64,000 bases of DNA, from the NCBI RefSeq assembly GCF_900109365.1, contig NZ_FNZR01000004.1:186001-250000 (forward strand), written 5' to 3'. This DNA is from Parapedobacter koreensis (GTDB lineage Bacteria; Bacteroidota; Bacteroidia; Sphingobacteriales; Sphingobacteriaceae). The notes beneath the pieces were generated by a model. The model searched no databases, was not told the DNA's origin, and was given only the letters and a program-made list of their open reading frames with translations. Of the stretch, positions 45,661 through 54,520 are shown piece by piece. The position numbers and the translations under genes were made by a program. Every line of letters starts with the position of its first letter. Position 1 is the first letter of the stretch.

Positions 45661-46773
45661 TTACGCCAAGCCCTTTGGCGGGGTGCCGTGGTATTTCCTG
45701 AATGCGTGTATGAAGCTGGACGCATCCGAATAGCCAACTTCAAGGGCGACTTCATATACTTTATTTCCAGTGTTTTTCAGCAGGTGTTTTGCGCGTTGCA
45801 TACGGATTTTCAGCAGGTATCCGTATGGCTTCGTGCCAAAGTGTTCCTTTATCAGTTCATGCACACGCCAAACGGGTAACCCCGTACCTGCGGCAATCAT
45901 GGATGCCGTGCATTTCTCCCTATCCCGGTGGTGTCGGTAGACATACCTCCGTATGGCCCATACCTGCCCGGTTTTCTCCCTTCGGGTTGCCCGCCGTTTG
46001 GCCGCGAGCATGGAATGGTATGTCATGATACACGCTTTAAGGTGTATGAGTACACGGATACCGTCGTCCAGCGAATCCACAATTTCATTACGGACCTGCA
46101 AGAGAAGACTTTTTACCTGATGGACGAGGGGTAGGTGGGGCAGCACGATTTCCTCTTTTTTTTCCTTTTGCCAGCTATCCAGCATCCCATGTAATTCGGG
46201 GAGCTGGCTGCGGCTCCGCAGTATCCAGTCCCCGTCAATGGCCACCACCATGATGGCATGCTTGCCCTTGGCCACCGTAAAAGTGAACGAGAGGGGGTAA
46301 TTATAGGTCATGTAAAATGTGCGGGCCTTTGCACGGGACACGATGCGCCCGTACCTGTTGCGGAACGTGAGGGAGCCGTCAAGTATAAAGACCATAAAAA
46401 GCGCAGGCCGCAGCACCGTGAATTTGAGTGCTACCGTCTTGGTGGCCCATAATTCCCCAAGCTGTATGTGTGCACCCACATTGCCGATTTGCTGCCTCGT
46501 GATTTCGCAATCGGGATACGGTATGATATGCCAGGGCAGGCCCACCACCGGATACTTGCAGCGCGGCGGCCGTACCCATACTTCCGTAATGGCATCCTTT
46601 ACGCTTTTTTCCATTTCCAACCTAAGCGGTGGCTCCATATCTTCCCCCTTTCCAATTTGGAAATAACAAAATAGTAGGCGCGGCTTGCTGCCGAAACAGT
46701 CCAGTGGTGAAAAGTCAGAAATAGGAATGGGCGCATCACCCAACGGAATGTGTGCCCGATTGTCTGTCATCAT
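45661..46773 (-). CDS. AraC family transcriptional regulator (island-borne)
   Basis: A 370-residue regulator. The N-terminal part of about 270 residues is unlike the usual AraC cupin and may bind a ligand (ALKFTVLRPALFMVFILDGSLTFRNRYGR). The C-terminal domain is AraC-like: ASMIAAGTGLPVWRVHELIKEHFGTKPYGYLLKIRMQRAKHLL, then KVYEVALEVGYSDASSFIHAFRKYHGTPP. It lies 151 bases upstream of the MauE-like gene on the same strand and is the natural candidate regulator of the TlpA/SusCD/DUF6520 cargo. Confidence 0.86.
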   Translation of the reverse strand: MMTDNRAHIPLGDAPIPISDFSPLDCFGSKPRLLFCYFQIGKGEDMEPPLRLEMEKSVKDAITEVWVRPPRCKYPVVGLPWHIIPYPDCEITRQQIGNVGAHIQLGELWATKTVALKFTVLRPALFMVFILDGSLTFRNRYGRIVSRAKARTFYMTYNYPLSFTFTVAKGKHAIMVVAIDGDWILRSRSQLPELHGMLDSWQKEKKEEIVLPHLPLVHQVKSLLLQVRNEIVDSLDDGIRVLIHLKACIMTYHSMLAAKRRATRREKTGQVWAIRRYVYRHHRDREKCTASMIAAGTGLPVWRVHELIKEHFGTKPYGYLLKIRMQRAKHLLKNTGNKVYEVALEVGYSDASSFIHAFRKYHGTPPKGLA

Positions 46774-47015
46774 AATGGTTTTTCACCGCGGTAGCCATTC
46801 CCAACGTACAAATATAATACGGCAACCGGGTTAAATCCGTTACAATCCTTATGTAAAAATCTTGTTTTTGTTACCGATTTGCCCATATCGGTGGGTTATT
46901 TATCACGGGAAAGCGGGCGCATACCATTCTTTTCATGCAGTAAATGCGTAAATTTGCTTTTACGAACATGCAGACGCACGCGGGACAGGAAAGCACGCAC
47001 CCCACGTTTTGATTC

Positions 47016-48278
47016 ATGCCGATACACTACCCGCCTGTCCCAAGCAGCCCATCCGTATTCAGAAACGTTCACCGGGCCATGAAAAGGAAAGCGAGGAAAA
47101 AGCCGGACACAAAGGCGATGCAGCGCAAAGCGTTCTACGCACGCATCCGCACCATCTGCGCGAAGATGGTGGGCGGGGGTTACTTTGAACTGTTCCCCGA
47201 AAGCAGCCTGCGGCTTATGTTCGCCAACCGATACCCGCCCATCAAAGTGGTATTGGACGGCAAGCGGGTGATGACGGACGGGGAAGCAGTGAAATACAGG
47301 CGGTCGCTGGTGGAACTGTTTTCCAACAGGTACGTGGAAACATTGACGGGCGAGCGTATCAGCTATACCCGTTTCCTCACCGATGCACTTGTACTCATCC
47401 ACCACATCCAGTACGGCATAGCCGACAGGTTCAGGGGGTCATCCCCACTGATGCGGGCCTTCGCCCCTTATTTCACGGACGGCGGTTGGTACGGACGGTG
47501 GAAAGACGAGGCATTGCGGCTGATGGGCGTTGCAGACATACAGCTATATGACTTTTACCGTGGCACTGTCAGGAGCCGCGCCGATGGAATGGCCATCGTC
47601 AACCCCGGAGGACGGAACGTGATAAGGGTGTACCGGGTGGGCCACCAAACCATGTTACAGGACATAGACGGCAAGAAACGGGTAATAGCCAAACTTGGCG
47701 TACCGAGCCAAAAAGAAATAAAGGTGTTCGACTGGCCGTTGCTCCGGCCGAGCGAATTGGGTTTTGAAGATATGGACGACAGCGTGGCAATGCCGCTCTA
47801 TGCGCAGCAGCATGCGCTCAACCGATTCGAGGAACGCACCTCTTTCCCATCGGGATACGTACAGGCGTTCCTAACCAATCTATTTGCGCACGGTACGCCG
47901 CGCTTCCAGTTCTTCGGGGGCCGTTCCCTGCTGGAATGTTACATCGGCAAACACAAGGTGGGCTATTTCGTCATCACGCCCCATGACGGAAAGTGGATTG
48001 TACGTACGTTCCTTTTCCTCACCAATGACGGCACACCGGAGGGCCGTAGGCTTGCGGAACTCACCGACTGGCAGCGCATGGACAGGAAGCACCTGATGGT
48101 GGACAGGATGGACGCATTTCTTGCTTACGACATTTCGGGTGATGCGGGGTTGCGCAAGCTGTTCGTCAAGGCGGGCTGCGGCTCCCTGCTCCGCTTTGCG
48201 GACGAGGTTGGCCCGATTGCCGGAATAACGCCCGAAAGTGCGGATTACATCTATAAGTATCTTGCCAAGGTAAGATGA
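47016..48278 (+). CDS. Hypothetical 420-residue protein at the right end of the island
   Basis: I do not recognise this protein as a whole. It has a basic N-terminus (MKRKARKKPDTKAMQRKAF), no signal peptide and no membrane helix. The segment YAQQHALNRFEERTSFPSGYVQAFLTNLF followed by KVGYFVITPHDGKWIVRTFLFLTNDGTPEG (about residues 265-355) recalls DUF4258-type toxin-like domains, which start with a His-Ala-x3-Arg motif. That likeness is weak. ATG 47079 (MKRKARK) is an alternative start. It is alone, between the AraC gene and the attachment site, a usual place for accessory genes. Confidence 0.6.
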   Translation: MPIHYPPVPSSPSVFRNVHRAMKRKARKKPDTKAMQRKAFYARIRTICAKMVGGGYFELFPESSLRLMFANRYPPIKVVLDGKRVMTDGEAVKYRRSLVELFSNRYVETLTGERISYTRFLTDALVLIHHIQYGIADRFRGSSPLMRAFAPYFTDGGWYGRWKDEALRLMGVADIQLYDFYRGTVRSRADGMAIVNPGGRNVIRVYRVGHQTMLQDIDGKKRVIAKLGVPSQKEIKVFDWPLLRPSELGFEDMDDSVAMPLYAQQHALNRFEERTSFPSGYVQAFLTNLFAHGTPRFQFFGGRSLLECYIGKHKVGYFVITPHDGKWIVRTFLFLTNDGTPEGRRLAELTDWQRMDRKHLMVDRMDAFLAYDISGDAGLRKLFVKAGCGSLLRFADEVGPIAGITPESADYIYKYLAKVR

Positions 48279-48610
48279 CTTCCCCGTGTGGCGGTTTATC
48301 GGAAGTTTTGCGGTCAACCGTGGGACTGTTCCGTTGTCCGGGGTTGCAAATACATCTCGCTGCCGCCCCACGGCGGCCAATCGTCTGCTTCGGTATGGTG
48401 CATGGGGATACTGCCGGAAATCGGCCCCCGCACATTTGCGGCCTGCCTCGCTCCGCGCAGGCTCTTGCCCTATCGGGCGCTGCTTTTACGGTGAATTTTG
48501 GCGTGTCAATTAGGCGTTTTTTTCTTTCGACAGCCAATAAAATTTGTGGGCAATTGTTTCCTTTTATTGGTTTAAATGCTTATCTTTATACTATCACCGA
48601 GCAAACTATA

Positions 48611-48628
48611 TGTGAGCAAAAAGGTGAG
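48611..48628. promoter_or_regulatory. Candidate integrase arm-type site, right end
   Basis: TGTGAGC, five bases, GGTGAG, in the same orientation as 26155-26172. It lies 62 bases inside the right attachment core. The stretch 48279-48690 otherwise shows no gene that I can support. Confidence 0.5.
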
Positions 48629-48689
48629 CGGTTCTTCAAAAGGATTTTCAATTATTTGATTGATAGCTATTTGCGGAGTTGTGGAATCG

Positions 48690-48704
48690 TCCTGCCACCC
48701 CGAC
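48690..48704. repeat. attR core of the integrated element
   Basis: TCCTGCCACCCCGAC, identical to the 3' end of tRNA-Pro at 26039-26053. It is a tRNA fragment without the rest of the cloverleaf, so it marks the right end of the insertion. Confidence 0.9.
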
Positions 48705-48715
48705 CAACAAAAGAA

Positions 48716-48746
48716 GCCCTCTCGCCTTAGGCGAGGGGGCGTTTTT
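48716..48746. terminator. Original tRNA-Pro terminator, displaced by the island
   Basis: GCCCTCTCGCC, TTA, GGCGAGGGGGC (one G-T pair) then GTTTTT. It follows the right attachment core by 11 bases, where the native tRNA terminator would lie before the insertion. Confidence 0.8.
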
Positions 48747-48834
48747 ATTTAGACACGAAGTGCCGGCTTCTTCGGTTGAGCCCCCTCCATGGATGGCTGC
48801 GGCTATCGAGTGCGGGGCAAGCTACAAGTTGGAT

Positions 48835-49773
48835 TTATAATTTCCTGTCCAACCAGTGTATAATATTGAACAGAAATTGGGCATTCTGTGTCGCTCCGGG
48901 ATGATTCATACCCCTTTTCTCACTTTTGACACCTTGAAGCTGTGCTGAAAAAGGTGCCCCATCTCCAAATAGGACAATTCGGCCCTTACCAAATTCTAAA
49001 TATGCGCCATTCACTAATCCGCTTCCGGAAATATAGGGAATCGTATCTGACAACCTTTTTTTTATTTGGGAAACATGGCTGGGCAGGTAGATCCGGTAGT
49101 CGTCGCCCAGTACGGAAATAACATGGGCATGGGGCGGAACGATAAATCCCGTTCCGCCCCAACACATGATGCTATCGATCGCTTTGCCGGGAAGGCTGGT
49201 AATCTCATTTGACATAAGTGTCTTTTTTTCTTTTGAGAATACCTCTGGTCGGCCATCCTTCCGAATAGCAAAGCCATTCATTACGTTGATTCCAAATCTT
49301 CCTGCCAGTTCATTGACAGCAGCACCGCAGGGCATATGATCCGTTACAAGAAATAAACTCCCTCCATCGGCCACCCAATTGGAGAGGTCATTTATTTCGC
49401 CTTGGGAAAAGGCCGATCGCGCTGGCAAATCCCAGTCTTCCATATCATACATCGCATTCACGGTTACGTAGATACTGACCTTTTGTAAAAGCTCATAATT
49501 TACTTTTTCTTTGCTGCTTACTACATTATAGCCGTCGCTTGCGAGCAGTTTACCAAAAGCAGCATAGGCTCCCCTCAATGTCGACGCATTATTATGCGCT
49601 TCATCAAATACGATTAGGGGACCGCTTCCTACCTTGTACATGGGGGCTGAAACCGGATAGGTAAAGTTTTCGTCTGCCACTTGCTGTGCCCTCCCGTCCA
49701 TTGCCCAAAAGACTAGCGTACACCAAATGAAAAAATATCGGTTAGCGAACTTTTGCATGCTCCTCATCACCAT
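48835..49773 (-). CDS. Exported DUF4350-like protein
   Basis: A 312-residue exported protein (signal near YFFIWCTLVFWAMDGRAQ). The fold resembles DUF4350/GATase1-like domains: LIVFDEAHNNASTL, DLSNWVADGGSLFLVTDHMPCG, GRIVLFGDGAPFSAQLQ. In such proteins DEAHNN and the GGSLFLVTDH turn are the most conserved parts. The function is unknown; a carbohydrate- or peptide-binding role outside the inner membrane is possible. The ATG at 49773 directly follows the upstream stop codon, implying an operon with the gene at 49774. Confidence 0.72.
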   Translation of the reverse strand: MVMRSMQKFANRYFFIWCTLVFWAMDGRAQQVADENFTYPVSAPMYKVGSGPLIVFDEAHNNASTLRGAYAAFGKLLASDGYNVVSSKEKVNYELLQKVSIYVTVNAMYDMEDWDLPARSAFSQGEINDLSNWVADGGSLFLVTDHMPCGAAVNELAGRFGINVMNGFAIRKDGRPEVFSKEKKTLMSNEITSLPGKAIDSIMCWGGTGFIVPPHAHVISVLGDDYRIYLPSHVSQIKKRLSDTIPYISGSGLVNGAYLEFGKGRIVLFGDGAPFSAQLQGVKSEKRGMNHPGATQNAQFLFNIIHWLDRKL

Positions 49774-50406
49774 CTAGTTTGCTTTGTGCCATACATCATC
49801 CTCAAAACAGGTGACCTGCACGGCTTCTCCTTCGCTCAATAAAAATGTCAGCGGGAACGTACCGTCATCATTTAGAAAAAAAGTTTCCGATCGGGGCGTA
49901 AAGGCAATCTCTTTATTGTCCCATAGCTGTTTTAGTGTCAATCCGTTTGCTGAAGATCGGATATCGATCTGGAGGCTATTGTCATCCGTTAAGCTATAAG
50001 TTCCTTCGAGCTTTTTAAGCTGTGCTGCCGATAACTGTTTGGTTACTTTAGGGTTAAATGCAACTTTTGTCGTCATGATTCTTCCCAACAGTTTAGCATG
50101 GGTAAACTGACCGGAATTGTCTTTTAGGAATTCGATTTTGTGACCTTCCTCTTTTGATTCGAAGTTTGTTTCATTGATTTGGATGAGCTGATATTCTTTG
50201 TTATCCCATAATTGTTTGGCAAGAAGTGCATTGTCTTTCGGTTCAAACTGAATAAAACCTGCTTTACTGGGAAACTGGTAATATCCAGCGAACTTTTCCA
50301 GCGGTACCGTTTTAGATTGTCGGCTATCTCCTTGTGCAAAACAGTTCGTTGCAAGAAATGCGCTTACCAATAAAATTGCCGACTTGAATGAGTTCATTGT
50401 TTTCAT
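49774..50406 (-). CDS. Exported protein with two DUF3471-like repeats
   Basis: A 210-residue exported protein (signal MNSFKSAILLVSAFLATNCFAQ). It has two repeats of about 90 residues sharing the pattern L(E/A)K(F/L)xGxY, then KQLWDNKE: LEKFAGYYQFPSKAGFIQF...KQLWDNKEYQLIQINE and LKKLEGTYSLTDDNSLQID...KQLWDNKEIAFTPRSE. This is the DUF3471-type domain normally attached to serine beta-lactamase-like hydrolases, one of which lies at 51653. The start at 50406 is taken because the longer frame overlaps the AraC gene and lacks a signal. Confidence 0.75.
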   Translation of the reverse strand: MKTMNSFKSAILLVSAFLATNCFAQGDSRQSKTVPLEKFAGYYQFPSKAGFIQFEPKDNALLAKQLWDNKEYQLIQINETNFESKEEGHKIEFLKDNSGQFTHAKLLGRIMTTKVAFNPKVTKQLSAAQLKKLEGTYSLTDDNSLQIDIRSSANGLTLKQLWDNKEIAFTPRSETFFLNDDGTFPLTFLLSEGEAVQVTCFEDDVWHKAN

Positions 50407-50485
50407 AATTATTTTTTTTTGATGCAATGATAACCCATTAGCGATTGGAAGAAGTTCGGATGGATGCAAATGAACAGCATTGCGG

Positions 50486-51598
50486 TCATGTAGCCGCTGA
50501 ATTTGCTTTAATATATTCTTTGGGAGTGAGATTAGTTGCTTTTTTAAAGGTGGTATAAAAGGTAGTTTTGGAGTTGAAGCCAGCTCTGATAGCAACACCG
50601 AACATATCTAAATGCTTGGTGTCCTCCGATAATAGCAGTGATTTTGCTTCCTCGGTCCGCAACTCGTTGATAAACTGATAAAAGTTCTTACCCAGTCCAT
50701 TATTAAGGACGTAGGATAGTTCATGTGTGCTGATGCCTATTTTATCTGAAAGTACCGAAAGTGTCAGGCTTGGGTCGAGATATAGTTTTTCGCCAGCTGT
50801 TTTTCGCATGACTATATCGTTTAGTGCTTCAACTTGTTCAAGGGTAAGCCGTTCATTCAGTACCTTTTTGGGTGCTATTCCGTCTTTTTCCGCTGGGTGA
50901 TAGGTTTCGGTGGCATAAATCGATTTTTGAGTTAGTGTTGAATAGGCCAAAAGGATTATCCCCAAAAAATAGAGGATAGGGGAATAATAAGTTACGTGAA
51001 TGTTGGATATACTCAGTATACGGATAAGCATCAAGAATAATACGGAAATCAATAGATATTTTAGCCATTCCAGGTCGATTTTTTCAGTAAACGAAGCCAC
51101 CATTTTTAAGTTTTTTTGATGACGACGGAGCAGCGAAAAACAAACGATCCAATAATAAACCGTCTGACCAAAGAAAAAATACCGGACGATAAATCCTATC
51201 CAGGGAGGTAATATCGGTAGATAATTTTGCTCATTAAAGAGATTTGGCATTAAGTAGACCAGCGAAAACAGCAGGAAAAGCAGGAAAGGCACGAAATGGA
51301 GAAGCCAATCCTTTTTGGGTAAAGAAGGCGATGCGTAATGGTTTACCGCCATATAAAGGCAAGGGAGCATAGCCCATCTTGGCAGCTCAAGTAGATGGAT
51401 AAGGAAACTCCCACCAATTCCAAATCCTTCCAGGAAAAGCTGGGTAAAAGCGCATGCAAGGATAAAATAGAATGCCCCAAGCCATCGGTTGGCTTGGGTA
51501 TTCACGTTATCGAACCCAATAAAAAGCAGGGATCCTAATAGCCATAATGCTCCACCTGAAAAGGCATAGAAAGCAGCTAAGGTATTTATTTCTGACAT
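50486..51598 (-). CDS. Membrane-anchored AraC family regulator
   Basis: A 370-residue regulator with seven predicted N-terminal membrane helices (from FYAFSGGALWLLGSLLFIGF to SPILYFLGIILLAYSTL) and a C-terminal AraC domain (DPSLTLSVLSDKIGISTHELSYVLNNGLGKNFYQFINELR, then LDMFGVAIRAGFNSKTTFYTTFKKATNLTPKEYI). It has the same design as the protein at 4496. It lies between a serine hydrolase gene and the DUF3471/DUF4350 genes, all on the minus strand, and probably controls them. Confidence 0.88.
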   Translation of the reverse strand: MSEINTLAAFYAFSGGALWLLGSLLFIGFDNVNTQANRWLGAFYFILACAFTQLFLEGFGIGGSFLIHLLELPRWAMLPCLYMAVNHYASPSLPKKDWLLHFVPFLLFLLFSLVYLMPNLFNEQNYLPILPPWIGFIVRYFFFGQTVYYWIVCFSLLRRHQKNLKMVASFTEKIDLEWLKYLLISVLFLMLIRILSISNIHVTYYSPILYFLGIILLAYSTLTQKSIYATETYHPAEKDGIAPKKVLNERLTLEQVEALNDIVMRKTAGEKLYLDPSLTLSVLSDKIGISTHELSYVLNNGLGKNFYQFINELRTEEAKSLLLSEDTKHLDMFGVAIRAGFNSKTTFYTTFKKATNLTPKEYIKANSAAT

Positions 51599-51652
51599 CA
51601 GATACTTCGGACTATTTCCGTAAATTTAGGATATTTGCGTGAAAGTTATCAA

Positions 51653-53545
51653 TTACATGTCCCAGATAGGGATCCCGATCCAGCCGTGTATTGAAAATAA
51701 CACCACCAAATAAAACAAGAACAGGATATTGAAAGCCAAGAAAAACTTTATCCATTTTTTACGTATTTGCGGCCAGCGTTTGTACAATAAATAGGCGCCG
51801 ATCACAACACTCATCCCGAAAAAAAGCATACCTGCAAAAATGGAAAAACTTGTTGTATTCAGCGTAGTGAACAGTTCTTTATTCGCCGCATCAGTCAGCC
51901 CCATTTTGCGATAGGCTAGCGAGAAACATATCGTTCCGATGGCTGGCAAGCCTATGATGCTGAGGTCTATTGCTTTTATTTTTCTGAACAGGACTAACGG
52001 AATCCCTACGATGGTGCAGATAATCGACAGCAGAGCGGCGAGCAGACCAAGATAAATAAGAATCTTTTGGAACAAGATCGGTCCATACGACGTTTTACTA
52101 TAAAAACCATTTCCGTATCCTTGAAAGAAAGGACGTCCCTCGTTATCATTGCCAATAATAAGTGAGGGGATGATATTTCCTTTCAATCGAAAAATACCAT
52201 TTCCTATATGTATTAAGGAGTCTCGCTGTCCGTTTCCCTTGTCAACGATCAGTTTGTCGCTGTCAATAGCCAAGAGGTTGATCCCGCCGAATATTCGCTT
52301 GAAAAATTCCCATTTTTCATTTTTGGGATTCATAAATTGGTAATACCCCAGCATGGGTACTATTTTTGACTGATCTATCAGTACACTATTCATTGTTGGA
52401 AAGTCGATATCCTTAGTTAAAAAATCTTCAATAAGCTGGGAGACAGGCCAAAGATTTGTGTTGCAATTGGCGGAAATCGTATATGCCAAGCCGGCTTGCC
52501 GGTTAAAAAATAGCCAGGAGACAAAACCTTCGCCCTTGCCATTGTGTCCCCTGAATGTTATTTTTTTATTGTTCGGAAATAAGTCGTTGCCCAACGCATA
52601 TCCCGTCTGTAATCCATGCTGACCAGCTAATGTGCTATGGACTTTTTCCATCTCTGAAATATCATTTTCATTGAGTAAATCAACGCTGCTGTTTGTGCCA
52701 GCATTTAGGAGGTAATGCATGAATTTAGCCATATCTGTTGCATTCGACACCACCGATCCAGAAGCTCCGTTGCCACTTGGGCCATAAAGGGGAAGAAGTG
52801 TATAATTCCCGTCGCTAAAGTGATAACCTCTGGCATACGACGGAAGTTTTTCACCGTTTAGATCAAATCGTGTGTTATCCATCCCCAATGGTTTAAACAG
52901 TACTTGATTTATATAGCTATCCCAAGGGACGCCCGATACGTTCTCTATTACGTATCCTAAAACATTATATCCCGGATTTGAATAGGACATCATTTCGCCG
53001 GGCTTCCAGCGGGAATTAAGTGAGCTTTCCACCGCTTTTACTCCGTCTATCCCTTTTAGTGGTTTTCCTGTGGTATTTACCATCTTATTCAATTGAATAT
53101 CCTCGAACCCGGCGGTGTGTTCTAATAAATGAACAAGCCTTACAGGGTGCATGGGCTCCCATTTGTTCGTAAAGGGGAGCTCGGGTGCGATTGCCTGCAA
53201 GCGGTCATTAAGGTTTAATTTACCCGCTGCTATCAATTTTTGGATACCCATTGCTACAAAGAATTTTGTAATGGATGCCAGGTGAAATTGTGTTGTGTGG
53301 TCGACTTTTATTTTTTGTTCTAAATCGGCATATCCCAATCCTCCCGAAAACAAGATGCTGTCCTGCTTTACGATAGAAATCATCAATCCGGGTATGTGTT
53401 CTTTCTGCAGAACTGCGTCGATTTTTTTGAGCAATTGGTCTATTTCTGGTGTCGGAGAATCGTCATGTTGCAGTTGAGCGTTTGTCCTATTGCATAATAA
53501 TGCCGTGAAAAATAGGATTAAAAATGATCTTATATGCTTGTTCAT
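51653..53545 (-). CDS. Serine hydrolase of the beta-lactamase (class C/PBP4) family
   Basis: A 630-residue exported protein (signal SFLILFFTALLCNRTNA). The catalytic domain (residues 33-370) has the S91-IT-K94 nucleophile motif in FHLASITKFF and the Y188-S-N190 motif in MMSYSNPGYN. A DUF3471-like region (about 385-480) follows, and four membrane helices end the protein. Such enzymes are esterases or D-amino-acid peptidases more often than antibiotic-destroying beta-lactamases. The membrane anchor suggests that it works at the periplasmic face. Confidence 0.86.
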   Translation of the reverse strand: MNKHIRSFLILFFTALLCNRTNAQLQHDDSPTPEIDQLLKKIDAVLQKEHIPGLMISIVKQDSILFSGGLGYADLEQKIKVDHTTQFHLASITKFFVAMGIQKLIAAGKLNLNDRLQAIAPELPFTNKWEPMHPVRLVHLLEHTAGFEDIQLNKMVNTTGKPLKGIDGVKAVESSLNSRWKPGEMMSYSNPGYNVLGYVIENVSGVPWDSYINQVLFKPLGMDNTRFDLNGEKLPSYARGYHFSDGNYTLLPLYGPSGNGASGSVVSNATDMAKFMHYLLNAGTNSSVDLLNENDISEMEKVHSTLAGQHGLQTGYALGNDLFPNNKKITFRGHNGKGEGFVSWLFFNRQAGLAYTISANCNTNLWPVSQLIEDFLTKDIDFPTMNSVLIDQSKIVPMLGYYQFMNPKNEKWEFFKRIFGGINLLAIDSDKLIVDKGNGQRDSLIHIGNGIFRLKGNIIPSLIIGNDNEGRPFFQGYGNGFYSKTSYGPILFQKILIYLGLLAALLSIICTIVGIPLVLFRKIKAIDLSIIGLPAIGTICFSLAYRKMGLTDAANKELFTTLNTTSFSIFAGMLFFGMSVVIGAYLLYKRWPQIRKKWIKFFLAFNILFLFYLVVLFSIHGWIGIPIWDM

Positions 53546-53656
53546 TGCCGCTATTTTTTGTCAAAGTAAATACGTTCCGTTCTACTTTGGTTCGCTGTTA
53601 TCCAACCGAACTAAAAAAATGCAATGGTTCAATGAAAAACTAGTAGTGAGATGTGG

Positions 53657-54511
53657 TTATATCGCACCATCAGGGTGCAATCTTTGTCTGGTGGGCTTTT
53701 TTCGCACTGCTTTCCGAGCTTCTCGGATCTTGATATAAACGTGCTTTATTTTTGTTTTCTCCGTGGATTTTTCCTCTACTTCGAAATATTTGTCCAACGA
53801 TTTGAATAACGGTGTAAGTTTCGAGAATCCGTAGACGCGGGGGTCGAAATCGGGCTTCCGCTTGCCGATCAGTCCACCTATTGCAGAAAGTGGGGCCCAC
53901 CCTCCCTCGTCGGCCACATCGTTAACCGTCGCTCTCAGCAGATCAACTGTTTCGCGGTCGATTGGATCGAACGTTTTCGCATCCCGGGCTGCCCGTTTGG
54001 GGAGCTTATCCGCTGTACCGACTATTTCAGGGGGTGTTTTTTCTTTGGGTTGCGACAAGGCAGCAGTTTCCTTGCTTAAAATCTCGATGTATATAAATTT
54101 GTCGCAGGCAGCAATAAATGGTTTGGGTGTCTTTTTTTCACCTACCCCGATTACCATTTTCCCGGACTCCCGGAGCCGTATTGCCAATCGTGTAAAGTCG
54201 CTGTCACTTGAAACAATGGTAAATCCATCTACCTGATGACCATGCAAGATATCCATGGCATCAATGATGAGTGCGGAGTCGGATGAATTCTTACCGCTTG
54301 TATAGCTATACTGCTGTATCGGTGTAATGGCGTGCGTAAGCAGCGGTTCTTTCCAGCCCGATACGTGCGATTTTGTCCAATCGGCATAGATGCGTTTGAT
54401 CGAAGGGATGCCGTACCGTTTCACTTCATCCAGGATGCTCTCAATCGTGGAACTCGACACGTTATCAGCATCGATCAGTACAGCTATTTTTAAATCTCCC
54501 GATTGTGCCAT
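53657..54511 (-). CDS. NYN-domain protein with LOTUS/OST-HTH domain
   Basis: A 284-residue protein. The N-terminal NYN (PIN-like) nuclease domain, residues 6-150, shows KIAVLIDADNVSSS, SGKNSSDSALIIDAMDIL and GFTIVSSDSDFTRLAIRLRESG, with the acidic metal site. The C-terminal OST-HTH/LOTUS domain (about 185-265) shows VDLLRATVNDVADEGGWAPLSAIGGLIGKRKPDFDPRVYGFSKLTPLF. The pair matches LabA/DUF88-type proteins with RNA-binding tails, likely ribonucleases. It is followed by a 38-residue basic peptide gene upstream in the same direction. Confidence 0.88.
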   Translation of the reverse strand: MAQSGDLKIAVLIDADNVSSSTIESILDEVKRYGIPSIKRIYADWTKSHVSGWKEPLLTHAITPIQQYSYTSGKNSSDSALIIDAMDILHGHQVDGFTIVSSDSDFTRLAIRLRESGKMVIGVGEKKTPKPFIAACDKFIYIEILSKETAALSQPKEKTPPEIVGTADKLPKRAARDAKTFDPIDRETVDLLRATVNDVADEGGWAPLSAIGGLIGKRKPDFDPRVYGFSKLTPLFKSLDKYFEVEEKSTEKTKIKHVYIKIREARKAVRKKPTRQRLHPDGAI

Positions 54512-54520
54512 ACAATAGAA

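Larger units (their letters stand above)
26053..48704. mobile_element. Mobilizable genomic island in tRNA-Pro (about 22.7 kb)
   Basis: The element is bounded by a 15-bp direct repeat in and beyond tRNA-Pro. It carries a tyrosine integrase at the left end and a MobC/relaxase module, but no type IV secretion genes, so it should be an integrative mobilizable element needing a helper. Cargo in order: ChaN/EreA-like and DUF420 proteins, mobilization genes, an XRE regulator with HEPN/Rpn genes, a zinc-ribbon protein, an XRE coiled-coil protein, a structured RNA, TlpA-SusC-SusD, DUF6520-MauE, an AraC regulator and a 420-residue orphan. Matching arm-type sites occur near both ends. Confidence 0.88.

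Noticed and set aside
26053-48704. Full conjugative element
   Set aside because: No VirB4, VirD4 or other transfer genes are found between the attachment sites, so only mobilization is supported.
48275-48730. 151-codon open frame crossing the right attachment site
   Set aside because: It runs through the attachment core and a terminator hairpin, so it is not a plausible gene.
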